From Bdellovibrionia bacterium (GTDB taxonomy: Bacteria; Bdellovibrionota; Bdellovibrionia; Bdellovibrionales; JAUICD01): DNA of 64,000 nucleotides. Position numbers and translations under genes: made by a program. The notes under the pieces were generated by a model. That model did no database searches. It saw nothing but the letters and a program-made list of their open reading frames with translations, and was not told the DNA's origin. The DNA lies in contig JAUICD010000008.1 of assembly GCA_030427965.1 (NCBI GenBank), forward strand, positions 1 to 64,000, written 5' to 3'. Every line of letters begins with the position of its first letter. Within the stretch, counting starts at the first letter, position 1. Shown one piece after another: positions 54,179-62,464 of this stretch.

Positions 54179-54673
54179 ATGAGTCGTTTGAAATCGGTAT
54201 TTATCTGCGTGTTCTTTGTCTTTTTGTTTTCTTCAAACAGTTTTTCTCAAATTGGATTTGCGCCGCTTGAAGATGAAATTCCATTTCCAATTGGTTCGGA
54301 GGTTCCGTTTCCTTGGGATGTTTTTGAAGGAGACTGGGATACACGAGGAGATGACGGTACAATTTATCGGTTTAAGATTCTTTATATCACTGATTCGGGA
54401 ACAAAGCGCGTTTGGGTAACTAAGATGTCTGCTGATGGAGGCCGAGTTTTAGCAAAAGGTTCTGCATCGGTTAGAAGAAATAGAAGGGTGCTTCATGCAA
54501 AACTCAAGAGCAATGAAGGGTCATTAAAAATCCGCATGGCAGCCTATATGGATAAAAGGGGCGGTGGATGTTCGGAGCGCGAAATCGTACTAACTGTCAA
54601 CGAGTACAACAATGATGGCCGAGAGTTGAGAAAAGAAAGTTTGTTTCTCAACAAGCTTCAAAATCTTCAGTAA
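54179..54673 (+). CDS. Secreted protein, unknown, downstream of the TPR regulator
   Basis: 164 residues from the ATG at 54179, which has AAGGGAG (54167-54173) five bases upstream and starts a signal peptide (about 1-23, SSNSFSQ). The mature part carries a beta pattern 'WDTRGDDGTIYRFKILYI...RVWVTKMSADGG'. A hairpin follows at 54691-54722. Probably controlled with or by the regulator upstream. No family recognised. Confidence 0.65.
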   Translation: MSRLKSVFICVFFVFLFSSNSFSQIGFAPLEDEIPFPIGSEVPFPWDVFEGDWDTRGDDGTIYRFKILYITDSGTKRVWVTKMSADGGRVLAKGSASVRRNRRVLHAKLKSNEGSLKIRMAAYMDKRGGGCSEREIVLTVNEYNNDGRELRKESLFLNKLQNLQ

Positions 54674-54690
54674 GAAGGCTCTTAAAATTT

Positions 54691-54722
54691 AATTCGAAGT
54701 GACTTTTGGGTCACTTCGAATT
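54691..54722. terminator. Hairpin between converging genes
   Basis: A perfect 13-bp stem (AATTCGAAGTGAC, GTCACTTCGAATT) with a 6-base loop, 17 bases after the stop of the secreted-protein gene and 13 bases before the stop of the convergent aminotransferase gene. The U-run is short, so termination efficiency is uncertain. Confidence 0.65.
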
Positions 54723-54735
54723 TGTTCAAGTTTCT

Positions 54736-55920
54736 TTAGCTTTGAAATTCATTGGTAAGTGCACTTGAGAGCTTTTCGTAATCTGAAGCCTTGTTATAAA
54801 TTTGTGCTGAAACTCTTAAAAGTCGATTTGGATACTTGGGCCATGCAAAAATGGGAACCTCGATTTTATATTGATCACGAAGCTTTACGTGCAGTGGATC
54901 TAAGGGGAGATATGTTCCTGTCCACTTGTCCTTGCTTTCAGGCAATGGAAAGGCAGCCATGGAACCAATCATATCAATTGGGCATGGGAGTGAGATGTTG
55001 AGACTTTTTGAAATAATACTTTGAGCATGAACTGCAAGATCTTTGTTGCGGTCTCTTAGGCCCTTGATGCCTCCGTTATCAAGAGAATTCAAGTACTCGA
55101 TGGCCTTTGGTATGCAAAAGAAAGCTGTGGGATCAAAAGTCCCCGTCCACATAAATTCCAACTGATATCTGGAAAGTTCTGAATTTTTAATGTTGGCGCC
55201 ATGGCTGATCACTGCTGGCCGAATTTTTTCCTGCAATTCTTTTTTGACGTAGAGAAAAGCCGCCCCCTTTGGGGTGCAAACCCATTTGTGGCAATTTCCT
55301 GTGTAGTAAGATGGGTTTAGTTTTTCTAAATCAATATCCGCTTGCCCAGGTCCGTGTGCTCCATCAATAAGTGTTTCTATTCCACGTTCATTGCAGAGAC
55401 TTACAATTGGTTCGATAGGCAATACAAGTCCCGTTGGACTTGTTACATGATCAATGAGAAGGAGTCGTGTTTTTTTGGTTATTTGCTGTTCAATGCGTAG
55501 AATAACTTCTTCAGAAGACTGAACTGGAAAGGGAATTTCGACAACAATGACCTTTGCTCCACTTTTTTCTGCAACAAAATCAAGAGCGTTTCTGCAGGCG
55601 TTGTACTCATGATTTGTTACCAAAAGCTCATCGTTTGGTTTGAAGTCAAGAGATCGAAGAACTGAGTTAACACCATACGTGGCGTTTGGAACATAGGCCA
55701 AGTTCTCTGGCTTTGAGTTTAAAAGTTGAGAGAGAGATTCTAAGACTGTCCAGTATTTCTCGGGAAAGTTGTGAATCAAGAAATCAACGGGCTGGTTCTC
55801 TAACTCTTGGCGCAGCTGAGTTTGGTATTCTAGAACAGGTTTTGGGCAGGATCCAAACGAGCCGTGATTTAAAAAAATACAATTTGGTTCAACGAGCCAG
55901 TCTGCTTGGTGAAATGCCAT
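54736..55920 (-). CDS. Class V aminotransferase (isopenicillin-N epimerase-like)
   Basis: 394 residues. PLP fold type I: N-terminal IFLNHGSFGSCPKPVLE, TNHEYNACRNALDF, LLIDHVTSPTGLVLPIEPIV, ETLIDGAHGPGQADIDLE and the PLP lysine in YYTGNCHKWVCTPKGAAFLYV. This layout matches isopenicillin-N epimerase-like and some cysteine-desulfurase-like enzymes. The substrate cannot be told. The GGAGC ribosome site is inside a small hairpin (55925-55938). Confidence 0.9.
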   Translation of the reverse strand: MAFHQADWLVEPNCIFLNHGSFGSCPKPVLEYQTQLRQELENQPVDFLIHNFPEKYWTVLESLSQLLNSKPENLAYVPNATYGVNSVLRSLDFKPNDELLVTNHEYNACRNALDFVAEKSGAKVIVVEIPFPVQSSEEVILRIEQQITKKTRLLLIDHVTSPTGLVLPIEPIVSLCNERGIETLIDGAHGPGQADIDLEKLNPSYYTGNCHKWVCTPKGAAFLYVKKELQEKIRPAVISHGANIKNSELSRYQLEFMWTGTFDPTAFFCIPKAIEYLNSLDNGGIKGLRDRNKDLAVHAQSIISKSLNISLPCPIDMIGSMAAFPLPESKDKWTGTYLPLDPLHVKLRDQYKIEVPIFAWPKYPNRLLRVSAQIYNKASDYEKLSSALTNEFQS

Positions 55921-55924
55921 TTGA

Positions 55925-55938
55925 GCTCCTTTTGGAGC
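55925..55938 (-). promoter_or_regulatory. Hairpin covering the aminotransferase ribosome site
   Basis: On the minus strand GCTCC-AAAA-GGAGC forms a perfect 5-bp hairpin in which the GGAG of the ribosome site is paired, four bases before the ATG. It could lower or condition translation. Confidence 0.4.
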
Positions 55939-56072
55939 AATAATTACACGAGAAAGTACAATTCGTGAACTGAATTATCGATAGCTTTGGAAAATGAGTC
56001 CCTTGATACATAAAAACAGATAGACGAAAAAGTGAGATTCTTCTATCTTTGGGTTTAAGGATTTTACTGAAG

Positions 56073-56876
56073 ATGATATTTCCAACAAGTCAGCGTACAG
56101 AGCGTTCCACATATATTTTTTGGAGCTTAATAGCGACCTTTATGGTGCTATTGATTTTTTCACCTGAAACCTATGATTTTTTAGATGGTGAAGATGGACC
56201 TATAGAGTGGGTTGGATTCTTTTTTCTATTTCTAACGGGTGTGACCCTATTTCAAAGCGGTTGGAAATGTCGAGTAGAGAAAATCCATGCACAATATGTG
56301 GGCTATACGCTCATGATTGTTGGACTTGTGTTTTTGTGGGCTGCTGGTGAGGAAATCAGTTGGGGACAAAGACTTTTTGGGGTTGAGACTCCGATTTGGT
56401 TAAAAGACATCAACGGCCAGGGAGAGATGAATCTTCACAATATTAACAAAAAGTTTTTTGATCGAGCGCTTGAGCGTGTGAACCTTCTTTTGGTTCTTCT
56501 CTCCTTTGTGCTTCACTTCAAGGGGTGTGAAAAGGTTTTGGGCTTCAGGGTTCCTGATATTCCCCTGACCTGTGCATTTCTTCTTCTTCCATTTTATGAT
56601 CAATACAAATCCTTTAGTTGGGAATTTCACCAAATTGGAATTCTTGTACTTATTGGTTATACATATTTGTCACTTCGAAACAAAGGCAAGTTGTTGAAAT
56701 TTTTTGTAGCAACTTGGATTGGAATTGCTTCACTTGTGGTAGTGCACTGGATATTTCAAGATCATTTTTATAACAATAATATTCACAATGAGTTTCGTGA
56801 AAGTTTTTTTGCATTCTTGTGTTGGACTTATGCACTACAGCTTTCTTTTGATTTTTCAAAAAATAGGAATCAATGA
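56073..56876 (+). CDS. Multi-pass membrane protein, unknown, paired with phosphoethanolamine transferase gene
   Basis: 267 residues from the ATG at 56073 (a TTG at 56049 is an alternative), with about seven membrane helices. An acidic, glycine-containing loop ETYDFLDGEDGPIEWVGFFF and the motif FLWAAGEEISWGQRLFGVET followed by LHNINKK are the most characteristic parts. Charged residues inside (EEISWGQR) suggest a catalytic or binding site at the membrane. Its TGA overlaps the next start (ATGA), so the two proteins are translated together. No named family. Confidence 0.7.
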   Translation: MIFPTSQRTERSTYIFWSLIATFMVLLIFSPETYDFLDGEDGPIEWVGFFFLFLTGVTLFQSGWKCRVEKIHAQYVGYTLMIVGLVFLWAAGEEISWGQRLFGVETPIWLKDINGQGEMNLHNINKKFFDRALERVNLLLVLLSFVLHFKGCEKVLGFRVPDIPLTCAFLLLPFYDQYKSFSWEFHQIGILVLIGYTYLSLRNKGKLLKFFVATWIGIASLVVVHWIFQDHFYNNNIHNEFRESFFAFLCWTYALQLSFDFSKNRNQ

Positions 56877-58507
56877 GTAAAGAAAAATCCATATATTTCA
56901 AATTGTTTTGGAGTCTAATTTTCCTAGGGATTCTTCCACGGATATACTTTTCAGTTGCTTACACCAAGTACTATGACTTTATTCACCAGTCCTTTTTTTG
57001 GGCAATACCTGTATCTATTATTTTGATGTGGCCATTGTTGCTACCAATTCCGAGAAAACTTGCGATTCGTATTTCGTTTATTCCCGCAGCACTTTTTTCT
57101 CTTTTTGATATTCTTCATATTAGTGTTTATGAAACGCTCCCCATATATTCTGTGTTTCATGCAATTTTTGAAACGTATATAGCTGAGGCAATTGAGTTTG
57201 TTGTGGACTATACTGAACTCTCTCAGGTGATAATTATCACTGGGTTTACGCTTTTTTCGGTATTTCTCTTTAAAAGAGTGGATCGAGCTCCTATTAGAAA
57301 AACATTCTTTTTTGGAACAAAAGGGAGACCAAGGCTTACTTTTTGGGTTTTATTTTTGGCGTCTTGTATTTGGCTTACATTTGTTCTCCAACCGAAAAAC
57401 AAATACATTCGCAAAGTCACTCGGCGCACGGCTATTGGAAGTGTTGTGGCATTTATCCAATACCTTGATAAGAGTGCAGAGTATGAAGAGAGGCTTCAGG
57501 TTCTTGAAGATATTGATGTTGAGGCACATGATGTTTCAAATAAAGAACGAGCCACTCATGTTTTAATCTTAGGTGAATCTCTTGGACGTCATCATATGAG
57601 CCTTTATGGTTATCCTCGTCAAACAAATCCAGAGCTTGAAAAAATGAGAAACGACCTCTTGATAATGAACAATGCTTGGTCAGCTTACCCAAATACAGTG
57701 GATGCATTGAAATCGATACTGACGTTTGTTGATTTGGACCACAATTCACCAGATCGTCTTATTTCGTTGGTTAAGATCATGAAATCTGCAGGTTATAAAA
57801 CATTTTGGATCAGCAACCAAATCCCAATGGACAAAAGGGGGAGTATTGCCACATCACTTGGGCATGCTTCTGATGAGAAGAAATTTCTTAATTTTGGTGG
57901 ATTTAGAAAGCCACATTTTGATGAAGACATCTTTGAACCTCTGGAGAAATTTTTAAAAGATGAGGCCAATAAGAAGTTTATTGTGATTCACCTCTATGGA
58001 AACCATGCAAAATATAATCAAAGATACACAAAAGACTTTGAGAAATTCAAAGGTGGGATTGATGGGAAAAGTGAGAAACACTCCTACTACATCAACGAAT
58101 ATGACAACTCGGTTATGTACAATGATTTTATTGTGTCTCGACTGTTTAAACTGATGAAATCTAAAAATACAGTTGGAACAGCAACCTATCTTCCAGATCA
58201 CGGAGAAGAGGTCTATGATTTTCGTGATCTCAAGGGACATACTCCAGCGACACCCTCAACGATGATGTTCAACATCCCCCTTCTGCTTTGGGGTTCCCAA
58301 GAATTTGTTCGTGATAAAGTCTACTCTGCAATTGAAAAGAACCGCGACACATACTTTGTATCAGATGATTTGATACACACTCTCATTGAACTTTATGAAA
58401 TCAAAACTCCTCTTTTTAATCCATCCAAAAGCTTGAGTTATCCCAACTACCAACATCGCCCATTAAGTGATTACTATGATTTTGTTGATTTAAAAGAAAA
58501 AAATTAG
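56873..58507 (+). CDS. Phosphoethanolamine transferase, EptC/CptA-like sulfatase fold
   Basis: 544 residues. Five N-terminal membrane helices (to about 170) precede a periplasmic sulfatase-fold domain (about 220-530) with GESLGRHHMSLYGYPRQTNP, the likely nucleophile T275 in YPNTVDALKSILTF, and LPDHGEEVYD with metal ligands. These match the CptA/EptC-type family, which moves phosphoethanolamine from phosphatidylethanolamine to lipid A core or other envelope targets. The true acceptor is unknown. The membrane protein upstream overlaps it. Confidence 0.85.
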   Translation: MSKEKSIYFKLFWSLIFLGILPRIYFSVAYTKYYDFIHQSFFWAIPVSIILMWPLLLPIPRKLAIRISFIPAALFSLFDILHISVYETLPIYSVFHAIFETYIAEAIEFVVDYTELSQVIIITGFTLFSVFLFKRVDRAPIRKTFFFGTKGRPRLTFWVLFLASCIWLTFVLQPKNKYIRKVTRRTAIGSVVAFIQYLDKSAEYEERLQVLEDIDVEAHDVSNKERATHVLILGESLGRHHMSLYGYPRQTNPELEKMRNDLLIMNNAWSAYPNTVDALKSILTFVDLDHNSPDRLISLVKIMKSAGYKTFWISNQIPMDKRGSIATSLGHASDEKKFLNFGGFRKPHFDEDIFEPLEKFLKDEANKKFIVIHLYGNHAKYNQRYTKDFEKFKGGIDGKSEKHSYYINEYDNSVMYNDFIVSRLFKLMKSKNTVGTATYLPDHGEEVYDFRDLKGHTPATPSTMMFNIPLLLWGSQEFVRDKVYSAIEKNRDTYFVSDDLIHTLIELYEIKTPLFNPSKSLSYPNYQHRPLSDYYDFVDLKEKN

Positions 58508-58562
58508 AAAATATAGCCCGTGAAATACAAGAAATAGTCCATGGGTTATTGAAGAGTTTGGC

Positions 58563-58955
58563 TTACTTGATTTCTTGGTTTCCACTACACGTACTTGTGT
58601 GGAAATAGAGATTTTCTAAATATTGAAAATCTTCTGTGTATGTTCCATGAAATTTGAGGTGCAAGAGATACTTCTTTTTAGGAATCATCTCGTATCCACA
58701 TGATGCACTTGAAAGTCCCGTTGAAACAGCAATCTTCCTGATATTGTCCAAATCCCCTTTGATGACCTTCCGTATGGTGAGGTATCCTTTTCGAATAGGC
58801 TTATTGGGATCAGTAACAAAGCCATCGGCAGTGGCTTCTATGACAACATCTGCATCTTCAATATATTGATCCGAATCCCTTGGTATGCAACGGCATGCAA
58901 AAACATCTACAGAGACTAAAGTTATTACTAAAATTAATAGGTGTTTCATTTTCAA
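58563..58955 (-). CDS. Small secreted cysteine protein with NTR/TIMP-like pattern
   Basis: 130 residues. A signal peptide ends before ACRCIP, so the mature protein begins with CxC. This is followed by an acidic ADVVIEATADG, RKVIKGDL and two further cysteines (SSASCGYEM, TSTCSG). CxC at the mature N-terminus with this strand pattern recalls the netrin/TIMP-like (NTR) fold found in some bacterial secreted proteins. The role is unknown. It could also be a small disulfide-rich domain of another kind. Confidence 0.65.
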   Translation of the reverse strand: MKMKHLLILVITLVSVDVFACRCIPRDSDQYIEDADVVIEATADGFVTDPNKPIRKGYLTIRKVIKGDLDNIRKIAVSTGLSSASCGYEMIPKKKYLLHLKFHGTYTEDFQYLENLYFHTSTCSGNQEIK

Positions 58956-59120
58956 TCCCCCTTGGTTGAGAATTTATCACAAATTTTGATTTGAGCACTT
59001 TGAAAAATAGAAGCTTTTGGAGATATATTCTAAGTACTTAATATTACACGTATAATTGCGAGTTTAAAAGACTCGACAGAGGAGACGCTTTGATTTAAGT
59101 TACCCCCCATTGAATCTCTT

Positions 59121-59196
59121 AGGGCCTTAGCTCAGTTGGTAGAGCGCTACCCTTACAAGGTAGATGTCATCGGTTCGAATCCGGTAGGCCCTACCA
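59121..59196 (+). tRNA. tRNA-Val (TAC)
   Basis: 76 bases with encoded CCA. Acceptor AGGGCCT pairs with AGGCCCT; the D arm is GCTC...GAGC; the anticodon loop CTTACAA gives TAC; the T arm is CGGTTCGAATCCG. Complete. Confidence 0.98.
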
Positions 59197-59245
59197 CTTT
59201 CCAAGTAAAATTAATAAATTATAGGTTTTCAAAAATGATTGAGTC

Positions 59246-59440
59246 ATGGCAGGTGTAACTGATCCCCTAAAACAAAAACATCACAAGCCAACGAATCTTG
59301 AAATGGCTGACCAAATGTTTAAAGATGCATTTCTAGTAAAAAAAACTCGGTTTTCACATCTTCACCCAGAACTGTCAGACAAAGAGTTAAGTAAAATGAC
59401 AGCCGATTACTTTCGGAAACTCAATGAGGAAAATTGCTAG
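59246..59440 (+). CDS. Short helical protein beside the nucleotidyltransferase remnant
   Basis: 64 residues, hydrophilic: MADQMFKDAFLVKKTRFSHL and HPELSDKELSKMTADYFRKL. This resembles the short first gene that often precedes a nucleotidyltransferase (DUF-type) gene in toxin-antitoxin-like pairs. The second gene here is truncated, so this is likely a remnant pair. It starts 50 bases after tRNA-Val. Confidence 0.5.
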   Translation: MAGVTDPLKQKHHKPTNLEMADQMFKDAFLVKKTRFSHLHPELSDKELSKMTADYFRKLNEENC

Positions 59441-59625
59441 TGGTAGGAATGCTCGAAGTTCTCAAAGACGTTGCGAATCGCTTTGAAAGTGAAGACATTG
59501 AATACTTTCTCGTTGGTTCAATGGCGGCTATGTACTATGGGCGACCGACTGTGGATGAAATTTATATTAGCAAATGGGCAACAAAGTTAGGTTTGCTGAA
59601 GGAGTGGGAAAAGATAAATGGCTGA
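59440..59625 (+). pseudogene. Internally deleted nucleotidyltransferase remnant
   Basis: A 61-codon frame from GTG (TTG at 59434 and ATG at 59449 are alternatives). VLKDVANRFESEDIEYFLVG and SMAAMYYGRPTVDE match the start of a nucleotidyltransferase, up to just before the catalytic Asp pair. It then jumps to ISKWATKLGLLKEWEKI, typical of the C-terminal helix. The middle (catalytic) region is missing, so it should be inactive. Start and stop are otherwise intact. Confidence 0.6.
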
Positions 59626-59898
59626 TGTTGTTGATCTCTATGGTGGTGTGTTGCTAAAGCACTAGTTGTTTGGGCGAGTGCGTCAAAAAAATTTTCTGTG
59701 AAATCTTCTATGATCAAAGTCCGTATTATTCTGCATAAACTCAAAAGTTTTCTCATGAAGGCTGAGTTTTTCTCTCAGAGAGTCAGCAGTTGACGAAATC
59801 CTTTTGTTAGAGAAGGATTGCTGGCATCGATCTTTTTAGAATTGGACGAGTTCCGCAACATTTTGTCACGGAATGATCTTGTTTCATTGGGGGAATTT
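59626..59898. other. Non-coding gap with possible decayed sequence
   Basis: 273 bases between the nucleotidyltransferase remnant and the next secreted-protein gene. Short frames on both strands show no recognisable family. It probably holds decayed 3' sequence of the remnant pair and the promoter of the next gene. A GGGGGAA ribosome site ends it. Confidence 0.4.
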
Positions 59899-60642
59899 AT
59901 GAAGACATTAGTATTTACAGTATTTGCATTGGTGGTATCAACGACTACTGCAATTGCCGACACTCCTAGAGATGTTTTGTTAATACCAGATGCGGTTTAT
60001 ACGCCAACGGGATTTGATGACAATGACAAAGTCCAGTTTGTGTTTGAAGGGACGTTTCCAGATTCTTGCTACCGAGAAGGCATAACCGATCACGAAATAG
60101 ATTTTGAGAAAAAAAGAATTATTGTAAGTAACAGCGCTTTTCATTATAGCACTGAAATTTGCCTAAAAATGTTGGTGCCCTACGTAAAAGAAGTGAATTT
60201 GGGATTAATGGAAAGGGGAGAGTATAAAATCTTCTTCAGAGAGCAAGCTGAAAATTATGTCGAGGATGGTCGATTGGTAGAGATGGGTAAGATAGAGGTT
60301 GTGGCTGCTGTGACTTCAGACCCAGATGACTACCTCTACGCTCCAGTATATAACGTTTGGTTGAAAAAAGTCGATGAAGAGTTAAAATTGACGATTCAAG
60401 GAGGGTGGCCAAATACGTGTATGAGTATGGACCGTGTGGAAGTTAGTCGTAAGAACAATACGATTGTTGTACTTCCGATAGCAAAAATGGGAACAGTCAA
60501 CTGTGCGCTTCCTAAAATGCCGATTCCTTACGAATTGACGATTCCTGTGAAAGATGTGGGTGAGGGGAGAGTCTTAGTTCACGTTAGATCTTTGAGCGGA
60601 AGAGCTCTGAATCGATTGCAGGACTTACCGAAAGATCTATAA
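59899..60642 (+). CDS. Secreted protein, unknown
   Basis: 247 residues from the ATG at 59899, chosen because GGGGGAA lies upstream and a signal peptide starts there (VFALVVSTTTAIAD). The mature part seems to hold two related beta domains: about 25-125 with FPDSCYREGITDHEID and about 140-235 with GWPNTCMSMDRVEVSR. Each begins with a similar W/F-P-(N/D)-(T/S)-C segment. The duplication suggests a two-domain binding protein. Its stop is three bases from the stop of the convergent delta-60 gene. Confidence 0.65.
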   Translation: MKTLVFTVFALVVSTTTAIADTPRDVLLIPDAVYTPTGFDDNDKVQFVFEGTFPDSCYREGITDHEIDFEKKRIIVSNSAFHYSTEICLKMLVPYVKEVNLGLMERGEYKIFFREQAENYVEDGRLVEMGKIEVVAAVTSDPDDYLYAPVYNVWLKKVDEELKLTIQGGWPNTCMSMDRVEVSRKNNTIVVLPIAKMGTVNCALPKMPIPYELTIPVKDVGEGRVLVHVRSLSGRALNRLQDLPKDL

Positions 60643-60645
60643 AGT

Positions 60646-62301
60646 TTAAGGGAAGTTTCGAGTTGCTGCAATATCGGAATCTCCCTGAGCTCCTCCTCCG
60701 AGAACAATTTTGCCATCTGATTGGAGCAAAGAGGAGTAAGAGGTGTCGTTTCCAGATATATCAGTGGTGACAACTCCATTAGTTCCAAAGCTAGTGTCTG
60801 TACTTCCATCTGATTCGAGGCGTATTATCAGGAAATCTGTATCAACTCCTGAATCAGAGTGTCCAGTCACAAGAATTTGATTATTGCTTTGGATCAGAAT
60901 ATTTGTTGCCTCGTCATCGTTGCCAGAGATATCAATAATTGTTCGCCCAGTTCCTCCTCCAAAACTGATGTCAGGAGTACCGTCAGAATTTCTTTTTGCT
61001 ACAAAGACATCTTTTCCAGTTCCAGCTTGTGTGCAGTAGCCCGTAAGTAAAAACTCTCCCGTGGAGAGTGATGTTGCAGCTTTAACTTCATCTGCGTCAG
61101 CGGCACCGCAAATATCAGTCGAGAGAAGCCCCCCTGTTCCAAAACCTCCATCGCCGGAGCCAGATGAGGTTAGCAAAGCAAATGCAGAGTTTCTAGAGGC
61201 TCCAGAATTTGTGTACCCAGCAACAAATATTTTACCACTATCTAAAACAAACCCAGTTAGAGCTCGGTCGTCAGATCCAAAGTCTAAAACTTTCTGCCCC
61301 GGTGTTGTTATGTCTCCAAAGGTTGGGGTTCCTAATAGGTCAATAATTCCAGCGCTAGTGGTACGAATGACTACAAAATCAGAATCACCAACTAAGGGAT
61401 CTGTTTCTCCATATGCTATGTAACGACTATCTGATAACTGACTAACGCCAAAAAGAATATCTGTACTAAGAAGTGTAAATGAAGTGAACGCAGAAATTCC
61501 ATTTAAAAGTAGGCCAAAGCTTGTATCAAACGTTCCACTTTTATTGACTCTAAAAAGTGCTGCTGCAGTATCTATCGAACCTGCTATAATGAATTTGTCA
61601 TCACTCTGAAATTGAGCCCCATTGACAACGTCGTCTTTATCAGTTCCAGAGTCTAGAAGTGTAAACCCCGAGTTTCCGTAGCTTGTATCGAGTGATCCAT
61701 CAGATAATAAGCGCCCCAGAAGGATTTCGTCATCTCCACTTCCCCCTCCATCACTTTGTCCCACAAAAAGGAATTTACTATCACTATCTTGAAAAAGGGT
61801 TGTGATGAATTCGCTATCCCCATTGTCATAAGAGGTTTTTCCGTCGGAACTAAAGGTTGTGTCAGGAGACCCTTGCGCTATTCCAACTCCATATAAGTTG
61901 ACACTATATGAAGTCGTTGAAGTTCCATTGTCGAAGCTTATATTAAGACTGCTAGATTTTGCCCCACCAGTGGCTGGTGAAAAATCAATTGATAGAAGAC
62001 AAGTTGTATCATATCCCTCCAGGTTGTCTTCGCACGTTCCGCCTGTCCCGGGGAAGCTCCCTCCAGTATAGGAAAAACTGGATCCATCAATAGTTGCAGT
62101 GAAATCCATGGCCTTTGTTTCGCCAGAGTTGGTGATTTCTAAAAACTGAGAAGAGGAAAACTCCACACTGGTATCTGAAAAACTCACATCACTAGATGAT
62201 TTGAGTGCAGCTACGAGTCCTTTAATATAGGATTTTGAACACGAGTTTTGTAGCAAAATTAGGATTATAATTATAAATTTTAATGAAGTATGTGTGTTCA
62301 T
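60646..62301 (-). CDS. Lipoprotein with delta-60 repeats
   Basis: 551 residues from the ATG at 62301, which has AAGGA six bases upstream. A signal peptide ends at QNSC (lipobox-like). The first ~115 residues form a choice-of-anchor-D type beta domain (VEFSSSQFLEITNSGETKAM...). From about residue 140 on there are some seven delta-60 repeats ('DGSLDTSYGNSGFTLLDSGT...SDDKFIIAG'), a beta-propeller-like fold common in surface proteins. Function unknown; likely displayed on the outer membrane. Confidence 0.8.
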   Translation of the reverse strand: MNTHTSLKFIIIILILLQNSCSKSYIKGLVAALKSSSDVSFSDTSVEFSSSQFLEITNSGETKAMDFTATIDGSSFSYTGGSFPGTGGTCEDNLEGYDTTCLLSIDFSPATGGAKSSSLNISFDNGTSTTSYSVNLYGVGIAQGSPDTTFSSDGKTSYDNGDSEFITTLFQDSDSKFLFVGQSDGGGSGDDEILLGRLLSDGSLDTSYGNSGFTLLDSGTDKDDVVNGAQFQSDDKFIIAGSIDTAAALFRVNKSGTFDTSFGLLLNGISAFTSFTLLSTDILFGVSQLSDSRYIAYGETDPLVGDSDFVVIRTTSAGIIDLLGTPTFGDITTPGQKVLDFGSDDRALTGFVLDSGKIFVAGYTNSGASRNSAFALLTSSGSGDGGFGTGGLLSTDICGAADADEVKAATSLSTGEFLLTGYCTQAGTGKDVFVAKRNSDGTPDISFGGGTGRTIIDISGNDDEATNILIQSNNQILVTGHSDSGVDTDFLIIRLESDGSTDTSFGTNGVVTTDISGNDTSYSSLLQSDGKIVLGGGAQGDSDIAATRNFP

Positions 62302-62464
62302 GCAGCTTCCTTGAAGTCTAGTTTTTTCGTATACCAAAAGAGAGTATTGAAAATCTCATTTTTAAGCACAACAATGACGCAAATAAATATTATTTACTAA
62401 CTGTCGGAAATATGTAAAATATATTAAATAAAATTTATTTACAACCTTATCTTAAGAAGAAAGT

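Noticed and set aside
58509..58560. Hairpin after the phosphoethanolamine transferase gene (ATAGCCCGTG...CATGGGTTAT)
   Set aside because: The stem needs two G-U pairs and no U-run follows, so it was not listed as a terminator.
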